Source: Curtobacterium sp. SGAir0471
GTDB lineage: Bacteria; Actinomycetota; Actinomycetes; Actinomycetales; Microbacteriaceae
Reading direction: 5' to 3'
Assembly: GCF_005490985.1 (NCBI RefSeq)
Contig: NZ_CP027869.1
Coordinates: 1 to 64,000, forward strand
Length of the DNA: 64,000 bases
Part shown: piece after piece, positions 57,848-64,000 of the stretch
Numbering within the stretch: the stretch's first letter is position 1
How the letters are laid out: each line of letters begins with the position of its first letter
Program-made: the position numbers and the translations under genes
Notes under the pieces: model-generated
Told to the model about the DNA's origin: nothing
Seen by the model: only the letters and a program-made list of their open reading frames with translations
Database searches by the model: none

Positions 57848-58444
57848 ATGACACTCCTCACCCTCACCCCCAGCACCCGGGAGACCACGACGCAGCGCGC
57901 CGCGACCGGCGCCGCCGACGCGCTCTTCACCGAGCACGGTGTCATCCCGGTCACGCTGCAGCAGGTCGCGGACCGTGCGGACCTGAGCCTCGAGGAGCTG
58001 ACGGCGGCGTACCCGACGAAGCACGCACTGGTCGTCGCGGTGCTGCAGCGATGGCACGGCTCCTGGCGTCGCGCCCTGGACCGCATCACCGCGGTCTCCT
58101 CCGACCCCCGTGATGAGGTGCTCGGCGTCTTCGGGTACCTCGAGGAGTGCTTCGAGGACGAGGGCTGGCGTGGCTGTGCGTTCATCAACGGACACGCTGA
58201 GCTCGGGCGACAGGACCCCGACGTCGCGGCCCTCGCACGCGAGCACTTCCAGGACGTCGAGCGGCACCTCACCCTCGTCTGCGAACGCGGCGGGATGCCC
58301 GCGCACGTCGCACAGGGGCTCGCCCTGCTGGTCGAGGGGGCACGCGTCGAGTCGGCCGTCCAGCGGTCGTCGCAGCCGGCTCGCGCCGCGCGCCTGACGG
58401 CGGCGATGCTCATGTCCGTCTACGAGGCGCGTCCGGCGTTCTGA
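57848..58444 (+). CDS. TetR-family transcriptional regulator
   Basis: 198 residues. HTH (about 18-65): ADALFTEHGVIPVTLQQVAD, RADLSLEELTAAYPTKHALV. ATG 57848. Third or last gene of the rightward small-protein unit. Probably autoregulates this unit. Ligand unknown. Confidence 0.87.
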   Translation: MTLLTLTPSTRETTTQRAATGAADALFTEHGVIPVTLQQVADRADLSLEELTAAYPTKHALVVAVLQRWHGSWRRALDRITAVSSDPRDEVLGVFGYLEECFEDEGWRGCAFINGHAELGRQDPDVAALAREHFQDVERHLTLVCERGGMPAHVAQGLALLVEGARVESAVQRSSQPARAARLTAAMLMSVYEARPAF

Positions 58445-58526
58445 CCGACGGCGGTCCGGCCGGGAGGCGCGGCACGTCCCCGCCGCGCTCGTCCGGGCAC
58501 CGTGGGGTGCTGCTCCGTCCGCCGCG

Positions 58527-59774
58527 TCAGCCCACGCGTCGCGCCGCGAGCGTCCCCGCCACACCGAGCGTCAGCACCGCGACGAGCACGACGAGGAGCG
58601 GTGCCGTCCAGTCACCGGTCGCGCCGTGCAGGGACCCGGCGACCAGGGGCCCGGCGGAGCCGATCAGGTACCCGCCGCCCTGCACGAACGCGGACATCCG
58701 GCGGGCGTCGTCGTCGCTCGTGACGATCCGAACGACGATGATGAAGACCACCGTGATGCCGCCACCCTGGGCCGCCCCGCCGAGCACCGACCAGAGCAGC
58801 CAGAGCTGCGGCGCGAACAGCGGCCCGAGCGGCATCGCGAGCCAGAGGAACGCGACCAGAGCGATGATCGCGCGCGGTCGCCAGCGGGTCGCGAGCACCG
58901 GTACACCGAGCGCACCGACGACCGCCAGGATCTGGAACACCGACGAGCTCGCGCCCGAGGACTCCGCCGAGAAGCCGATCTCGTCGTGCAGCAGCGTCGG
59001 GATCCAGGCGGTGAGGGCGTAGTACGAGAACGCCTGACCGCCGAACGCCAGCGTCAGCCCCCAGGTGATGAGCCGACGCGCGGGTCGGACGGGCTCCGCC
59101 GTCGCCGAGACCGTCCGGACCGACCCGGTCTCGGTGAGGAGCTCGACCGGCCCGGTCGCCACCACGGGCTCCGACCGCACCGGCCGGAGCCATGCCGCCC
59201 GGGCCCCGACGGCGTACGTCCACGCGAGTCCGGCGACGACCGCGAACACCGCCCACACGGCGATCGTGACGGGCCACCCCCACGCTGCGGCGATCGGTGC
59301 GGTGCCGAGCGAGGTGATCATCGACCCGACGTTGAGCGCCGACGTGTACACGCCGGTGACCAGGCCGACGCGCTCGGGTGAGGTGTCCCGCCGGATGACC
59401 ACCGGGATCACCACGTTGCCGATCGTGATGCCGATGCCGATCACCGCGGTGCCGACGAGCAGCCCCGCGGTCGAGGGGATCGAGCGGACGACGGTGCCCG
59501 CGAGCACGATCACGAGCGCCAGGGACACCGCACGCTCCGGGTCGGCCTTCGCGATCACCCAGCTCGCGAACGGCGTCGCGAGCGAGAAGCAGAGCACCGG
59601 GATCGTCGTCAGGAGCCCGGCGACCGTCGCGGTCAGCCCGAGGTCGACGCGTAGGTCACCGATCACCGGCGCGGGCGCCACGATCGGCCCGCGCAGGTTG
59701 AGTGCGATGAGGACGATCGCCGCCGGCAGCAGCCAGGCCGCCCCGCGGAGTCCGCGTCGGGCGACGGCGGTCAC
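58527..59774 (-). CDS. MFS transporter, CynX/NimT family
   Basis: 415 residues, about 12 membrane segments. N-terminal LNLRGPIVAPAPVIGDLRVD is characteristic of the CynX/NimT (cyanate / 2-nitroimidazole) subgroup. GTG 59774 with AGGA upstream. 10 nt after the HAD phosphatase gene in the same direction. Substrate unknown. Confidence 0.87.
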   Translation of the reverse strand: MTAVARRGLRGAAWLLPAAIVLIALNLRGPIVAPAPVIGDLRVDLGLTATVAGLLTTIPVLCFSLATPFASWVIAKADPERAVSLALVIVLAGTVVRSIPSTAGLLVGTAVIGIGITIGNVVIPVVIRRDTSPERVGLVTGVYTSALNVGSMITSLGTAPIAAAWGWPVTIAVWAVFAVVAGLAWTYAVGARAAWLRPVRSEPVVATGPVELLTETGSVRTVSATAEPVRPARRLITWGLTLAFGGQAFSYYALTAWIPTLLHDEIGFSAESSGASSSVFQILAVVGALGVPVLATRWRPRAIIALVAFLWLAMPLGPLFAPQLWLLWSVLGGAAQGGGITVVFIIVVRIVTSDDDARRMSAFVQGGGYLIGSAGPLVAGSLHGATGDWTAPLLVVLVAVLTLGVAGTLAARRVG

Positions 59775-59784
59775 CGGTCCTCGC

Positions 59785-60450
59785 TCACGCGGCGTCCGGC
59801 AGCAGGATCGGCAGCAGGTCGAGCGGGGTGGCGGCACCGGCGACGGTGCCCTCGGCCTCGGCGGGGGAGCCGTAGCCCCACTCGGCAAAGACGACCGGCA
59901 CACCGTGGACGCGGGCGCCCTCGACGTCGTGCAGCCGGTCACCGACGAGCACCGGGCGGCTGACGTCGTGGCCGGCGGCCTCGAGGCGGCGCAGGGCCTC
60001 GGCGACGACGTCGGCCTTGGCGCTCCGGACCTCGTCGTCGCTCGCGCCGGTGACGAAGTCGAAGTACCCGGTCAGGCCGTAGTGGTCCAGGATCACCGTG
60101 GCCGGGGTCTCGGGCTTGCTCGTCGCGGTCGACATCGGCAGTCCGGCCTCGTGCAGGGTGCGCAGCACGACGTCGATGCCGGGGAACATCGCCGAGTCGA
60201 GGGCGCCGTGCGACAGGTAGTGCTCGCGGTAGACGGCGAGGGTGCGCTCGGCGCCGGCGTCGTCCATCCCCATGGCGGTCTTGAAGGTGTCCATGATCGG
60301 CGGACCGACGAACGACATCAGCGTCGCGTGGTCCGGCACGGGCACGCCGACCGTGCGGAAGGTGTGCGTCATGCTCTCGAGGATCCCCGGAGCGGAGTCG
60401 CTGATGGTCCCGTCGAGGTCGAACAGGATGGCGGTGTAGGGGCGCGTCAT
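59785..60450 (-). CDS. HAD hydrolase, phosphoglycolate phosphatase-like
   Basis: 221 residues. HAD motif I FDLDGTISDS (nucleophile Asp), motif II STATSKP, motif III Lys in RSAKADVV and motif IV VLVGDRLHDVEG. Gph-like cap domain between motifs. Acts in the cytosol on a small phosphomonoester. The 177 nt between it and nucS hold no gene I can support. Confidence 0.9.
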   Translation of the reverse strand: MTRPYTAILFDLDGTISDSAPGILESMTHTFRTVGVPVPDHATLMSFVGPPIMDTFKTAMGMDDAGAERTLAVYREHYLSHGALDSAMFPGIDVVLRTLHEAGLPMSTATSKPETPATVILDHYGLTGYFDFVTGASDDEVRSAKADVVAEALRRLEAAGHDVSRPVLVGDRLHDVEGARVHGVPVVFAEWGYGSPAEAEGTVAGAATPLDLLPILLPDAA

Positions 60451-60627
60451 GTCCTGACCAGCCTAGTCGGGGCGGTGGGACCGGCCACGGGGCGGGCCGG
60501 TCGGCGCACGGCGGGGGCGGGCGAGCCTCCAGGCCGGGTCCGGTGCCGCTGCCGGTGTCGGAGCGGGAGCCACGACGTGGCACGTGTCGATCGACGCGTT
60601 CGGTGTCGCAGAGCGCGCCGCTACCGC

Positions 60628-61323
60628 TCAGAACAGGCGGGTGTGCCCGCCCTCGATGCCGCGCATCGCGTCGTAGTCGAGCACGAGGACGCGGATGCCG
60701 CGGTCCTCCGCCAGCGTCCGGGCCTGCGGGGCGACCGTCTGCGCGGCGAGCACGCCCTGCACCGGCCGCAGGTGCGGATCGCGGTTCATCAGCTCGAGGT
60801 ACCGGGTGAGCTGCTCGACCGCGTCGATGTTCGCGTTGCGCTTCATCTCGACGGCGACGCTCGCACCGGCGTCGTCCCGCGCCAGGATGTCCACCGGTCC
60901 GATCGCCGTCATGTACTCGCGGCGGACGAGGGTGTGCCCGTCGCCCAGGAGCTCGATCTGCTCGGCCAACAGCTGCTGCAGGTGCGCCTCGACGCCGTCC
61001 TTCACCAGGCCCGGGTCGACGCCGAGGTCGTGGACCTCGTCCGCGACCACCTCGTACAGGCTGACGATGAGCTTGTCCTGCGTCTTCTTCTGCGTCACCG
61101 TCCACACCTGGGTGATGCCGGCGCTCGCCTGCTCCTCGTCGGGCTCGGTCATCTCGATCGAGCACGGCGGGCTCATCCAGTTCAGCGGCTTGTAGGAGCC
61201 GCCGTCCGAGTGGACGAGCAGCGAGCCGTCCGCCTTGAGCATGAGCAGGCGGGTCGCGAGCGGCAGGTGGGCCGACAGGCGTCCGGCGTAGTCGACGGAG
61301 CAGCGGGCGATGACGAGACGCAC
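60628..61323 (-). CDS. nucS: Endonuclease NucS (mismatch-specific)
   Basis: Actinobacterial mismatch repair endonuclease that acts in place of MutS/MutL. 231 residues from GTG 61323. N-terminal DNA-binding domain ([28 protein letters not shown]) and a RecB-like nuclease core with GPVDILARD and VAVEMKRN (D-ExK). The C-terminal EGGHTRLF resembles the clamp-binding tail of family members. Confidence 0.94.
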   Translation of the reverse strand: MRLVIARCSVDYAGRLSAHLPLATRLLMLKADGSLLVHSDGGSYKPLNWMSPPCSIEMTEPDEEQASAGITQVWTVTQKKTQDKLIVSLYEVVADEVHDLGVDPGLVKDGVEAHLQQLLAEQIELLGDGHTLVRREYMTAIGPVDILARDDAGASVAVEMKRNANIDAVEQLTRYLELMNRDPHLRPVQGVLAAQTVAPQARTLAEDRGIRVLVLDYDAMRGIEGGHTRLF

Positions 61324-61332
61324 CCGGCGATC

Positions 61333-62691
61333 CTAACGGTCGGTGCGCGTCCCGCCGGACGCGGCCGGGTCCGCCATCGTGTCGTCCGTCGGCTCGGCCT
61401 GGAGGCGCGGCTCGCCTCCGTCGGTCGCGTCGCGTCCCGGAGCGTGGCCGGTCCTCTCCGCATGCCGCCTCCGCAGCGTCTCCGCCGCTGCGCCGGTCTC
61501 CCGCGCCGCGCCCGACGCCAGACCGGCGGCGATGATGAACACGAACACCACGAGCAGCGCACCGAGCAGGCCGATGTGCTCGCCGAGGAACCCGATCAGC
61601 GGCGGGCCGGCGAGGAACGCGACGTAGCCGATCGTCGCGACCGCGCTGACCTTGAGCGCTGCCGAGCGGGGGTCGTCGGCCGCCGCGGACATGCCCATCG
61701 GGAAGCCGAGGCTCGCGCCGAGCCCCCAGAGCACCACACCGACGATCGCGATCGGGATCACGTCCACGAAGATGAGCAGCCCGAGGCCGACCACGGCGAC
61801 GGCGGCGCTCACGCGGAGCACGGGCACGCGGCCGAACCGGTCGATGAGCGGGCTGCCGGCGATGCGTCCTGCGGTCATCGCGGCGAGGAACACCGTGAGC
61901 ACGGCGGATCCGGCGGCGTTGTCGAGCCCGTGGCCGTCGATCATGGCGAGGGGCAGCCAGTCGTTCGCCGAGCCCTCGGCCAGCGCCATGCCGAGCACGA
62001 TGACGCCGATGAGGAGTGTCGACGGCTGCGCCCACACCTGCCAGCGCGTGAGCTGCACCGGCGTCGGGCTGGTCGCGGTGGACTCGTGCTCCTCGTACCG
62101 GTGCTCGTCGCCGAAGCGCGATGCCGCGGCGAGCATGACGAGGCACACCACGACGCCGAGCACCGCGAAGTGCAGGACGACCGGGACCTCGAGTGCCTCG
62201 GTGAGTGCACCGAGCCCCGCACCGGCGAGGGTGCCGACACTGAACGCGGCGTGGAACAGGGGCATGATCGTGCGGCCGCCGGCCTTCTCGGCGGCGGCGC
62301 CGGAGACGTTCATCGACACGTCGACCAGGCCGTTGCCGAACCCGAACGCGATCAGGCCGATCCAGATCGCGACGAAGCCCCACCCGTAGGTGACGGCGAA
62401 GCCCGCGAAGACGAGGCCGACCGCCAGGCAGACCGAGGCCACCTGCACACCACGCCGTGCGCCGACCTTCGCGACGATGTGTCCGGCGAAGGTCAGGCCG
62501 CCGATCGAGCCGACCGCCATGCCGAGCACGAGCAGGCCCATCTCGAACGTGGTGGCACCGAGGGAGTCGCGCACGCTGGGGATGCGTCCGAGCCACGTGG
62601 CGATGGCGAGGCCGGACAGCGTGAAGGCCACGAAGACCGCGGTGATCCAGGTGCGGGTCGTCGTGGCGGATCGGGTGGACGTCGTCGTCAT
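61333..62691 (-). CDS. MFS transporter (FucP/YbjJ-like)
   Basis: 452 residues, about 12 membrane segments. LIAFGFGNGLVDVSMNVSG matches YbjJ-like MFS carriers. The C-terminal 50 residues are polar and low-complexity and include a piece of the GGAGGCGCGG element around 61399. A perfect 20-bp palindrome lies 41 nt upstream of its start, so it is probably repressed by the divergent LacI protein. Confidence 0.88.
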   Translation of the reverse strand: MTTTSTRSATTTRTWITAVFVAFTLSGLAIATWLGRIPSVRDSLGATTFEMGLLVLGMAVGSIGGLTFAGHIVAKVGARRGVQVASVCLAVGLVFAGFAVTYGWGFVAIWIGLIAFGFGNGLVDVSMNVSGAAAEKAGGRTIMPLFHAAFSVGTLAGAGLGALTEALEVPVVLHFAVLGVVVCLVMLAAASRFGDEHRYEEHESTATSPTPVQLTRWQVWAQPSTLLIGVIVLGMALAEGSANDWLPLAMIDGHGLDNAAGSAVLTVFLAAMTAGRIAGSPLIDRFGRVPVLRVSAAVAVVGLGLLIFVDVIPIAIVGVVLWGLGASLGFPMGMSAAADDPRSAALKVSAVATIGYVAFLAGPPLIGFLGEHIGLLGALLVVFVFIIAAGLASGAARETGAAAETLRRRHAERTGHAPGRDATDGGEPRLQAEPTDDTMADPAASGGTRTDR

Positions 62692-62731
62692 GCGGAGCTT
62701 CCGGTCTCGTGCGGGTGTGGCTTCGGCTGTC

Positions 62732-62751
62732 CGGTCGAATCGATTCGACCG
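62732..62751. promoter_or_regulatory. Perfect 20-bp palindrome, LacI-type operator
   Basis: CGGTCGAATCGATTCGACCG equals its own reverse complement. The central CG within AATCGATT is typical of LacI/GalR operators. It lies in the 85-nt gap between the divergent MFS and LacI genes. Confidence 0.85.
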
Positions 62752-62776
62752 CTTCGTGAGACTACGCTAACGGGCG

Positions 62777-63931
62777 ATGGACCACCCGGCAACAGCACCC
62801 GGCGCGTACGGGGCGACGAACCCCCGCGACCACGCCGACGGTCCCGCGCGCCGCGGACCCCGACCGACCCTCGCCGCGGTCGCCCGAGCAGCCGGGGTCG
62901 CACCCTCGACCGCCTCCCTCGCCTTCAGCGGTGCCGGGCCGGTGTCCGACGACGCCAAGGCCCGCGTGCTGGCCGCCGCCGCCGAGCTCGGCTACGGGGG
63001 CCCGGACCCGCGGGCGCGTTCGCTCCGCCGAGGTCGCTCCGGGGTCATCGGCGTGGTGATGGACGAGCGCTTGAGCGACGCCTTCCGCGACCCGGTGAAC
63101 GTCCTGACGCTCGACGGCATCGCCGAGGTCGCCGGCGAGGCGGGCGCCTCCCTGCTCCTCGTGCGCAGCCCCCTCGACGACGAGCAGGGCGCCGGGCCGA
63201 TCGTCGACGCACCGATGGACGCCGTGGTCCTGGTCGGGTGCAACGTCCGGATCGACCCCGCGGTCGCCGTGCTCCGACGCCGGCAGATCCCCGTCGTGGC
63301 CATCGAGGCCGACGACATCGAGGGTGCGGTCCCCGTGCAGCTCGACAACCGCGAGGCCTCGGGCCGTGCCGCTGCGTACCTGCGTGACCTCGGCCACACC
63401 GCGGTCACGGTCGTCACGCTCCCGCTCGACGCCGAGCGTCGTCGCGGCCCGGTCGATGCCGCGCGCGAGGCCGAGGGTGTCGCGCACACCACGATCCAGC
63501 GGCTGCGCGGCGTCCGCGAGGAGTACCCGGATGCCGTCGCGGTCGAGGCCGCCGGCAGCTCGGTGGAGGAGGGCCGCATCGCGGGACAGACCCTCTTCGC
63601 CGGCGACGGACCGGTGCCGACCGCCGTCGTGGCGCAGAGCGACCTGCTCGCCGTCGGGGTGATCTCGGCCGCGCTGGACGCCGGACTCCGGGTGCCCGAG
63701 GACGTCAGCGTGATCGGGTTCGACGGCATCACCGTGGACGACAGCCTGCTCCACCGGTCGCCGATCCGGCAGCTCACGACCCTGGTGCAGCCGTTCGAGC
63801 AGAAGGGTCGGGCCGCCGCACGCGCCGCGCTCGCGATGCTCGAGGGTGCCGAGCCGCAGCCGGCGGCCTTCCGGTCGGAGCTGCGGGTGGGCGACACGAC
63901 GGGCCCGGTGCGTCGGGCGCTCGGCGGCTGA
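62777..63931 (+). CDS. LacI-family transcriptional regulator
   Basis: 384 residues. HTH (about 31-75): PTLAAVARAAGVAPSTASLAF with hinge AAAELGYGGPDPRARSLR. A periplasmic-binding-protein-like sensor domain follows (SGVIGVVMDERLS, VSVIGFDGITVDDSLL). The N-terminus has about 25 extra residues before the HTH. Starts 25 nt after the palindrome and is divergent from the MFS gene, so it probably controls both. No gene is visible in the remaining 69 nt of the window. Confidence 0.92.
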   Translation: MDHPATAPGAYGATNPRDHADGPARRGPRPTLAAVARAAGVAPSTASLAFSGAGPVSDDAKARVLAAAAELGYGGPDPRARSLRRGRSGVIGVVMDERLSDAFRDPVNVLTLDGIAEVAGEAGASLLLVRSPLDDEQGAGPIVDAPMDAVVLVGCNVRIDPAVAVLRRRQIPVVAIEADDIEGAVPVQLDNREASGRAAAYLRDLGHTAVTVVTLPLDAERRRGPVDAAREAEGVAHTTIQRLRGVREEYPDAVAVEAAGSSVEEGRIAGQTLFAGDGPVPTAVVAQSDLLAVGVISAALDAGLRVPEDVSVIGFDGITVDDSLLHRSPIRQLTTLVQPFEQKGRAAARAALAMLEGAEPQPAAFRSELRVGDTTGPVRRALGG

Positions 63932-64000
63932 GCGGCCGAGGTCGGACCCGCGCGACGGGTCCGCGACCGACGGTGGGCTAGGAGCCCGAGGGGCCGCTCG

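Noticed and set aside
59065..63387. A 1440-codon plus-strand open frame
   Set aside because: Arg/Ala/Gly-rich shadow of five real minus-strand genes plus LacI. No domain and no ribosome site; long antisense frames are expected at this GC content.

Overview
This 64 kb window is a high-GC actinobacterial chromosome segment that begins at dnaA and runs away from the replication origin. Gene order matches the actinobacterial origin region: dnaA, dnaN, gnd, recF, a DUF721 gene, gyrB, gyrA, a DUF3566 gene, tRNA-Ile, tRNA-Ala, a cyclophilin, crgA, pabA/trpG, then pknB-pknA-pbpA-rodA-pstP-fhaB-fhaA and tRNA-Leu(CAG). The protein sequences and accessory genes suggest Microbacteriaceae, most likely Curtobacterium or a close relative. 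That assignment is inference from recall, not from a search.

Region 1 (1-25.3 kb) is the conserved core. It holds replication initiation and topology genes, an oriC-like spacer between dnaA and dnaN, and a long leftward operon for Ser/Thr phosphorylation and peptidoglycan synthesis whose genes overlap by 1-4 nt. A second dense cluster of DnaA-box-like nonamers lies 12 kb away, beside crgA.

Region 2 (25.4-45.6 kb) is accessory. It holds a two-component system, a catalytic-tetrad-less SDR, a TTG-started manganese catalase, an Hsp20 gene with adjacent HAIR and CIRCE operators, and a MarR / phenolic acid decarboxylase / feruloyl-esterase-like hydrolase locus. It also has an aldo-keto reductase, a family-20 hexosaminidase, an MFS exporter followed by a frameshifted esterase, a secreted peptide with a small two-TM partner, and a divergent sugar oxidoreductase/isomerase and MFS locus.

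Region 3 (45.7-64 kb) holds esterases, a DszC/SfnB-like flavoprotein with an AmiS/UreI channel and a TetR regulator, and small enzymes (Nudix, VOC, P-loop kinase, NmrA-like). It continues with paired AraC regulators, a small-protein/TetR operon, NucS mismatch endonuclease, a HAD phosphatase, two MFS transporters and a LacI regulator beside a perfect 20-bp palindrome.

The most notable items are: (a) a pair of about 60-residue proteins sharing an EPSYADFF C-terminus, each just upstream of a transcriptional regulator; (b) a dispersed palindrome built on GGACGGGAGGCGCGGTGC that serves as the intergenic terminator at many loci; (c) the side-by-side HAIR and CIRCE operators; (d) the second DnaA-box cluster; (e) the secreted-peptide cassette. 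No CRISPR array, prophage, insertion sequence or rRNA was seen.
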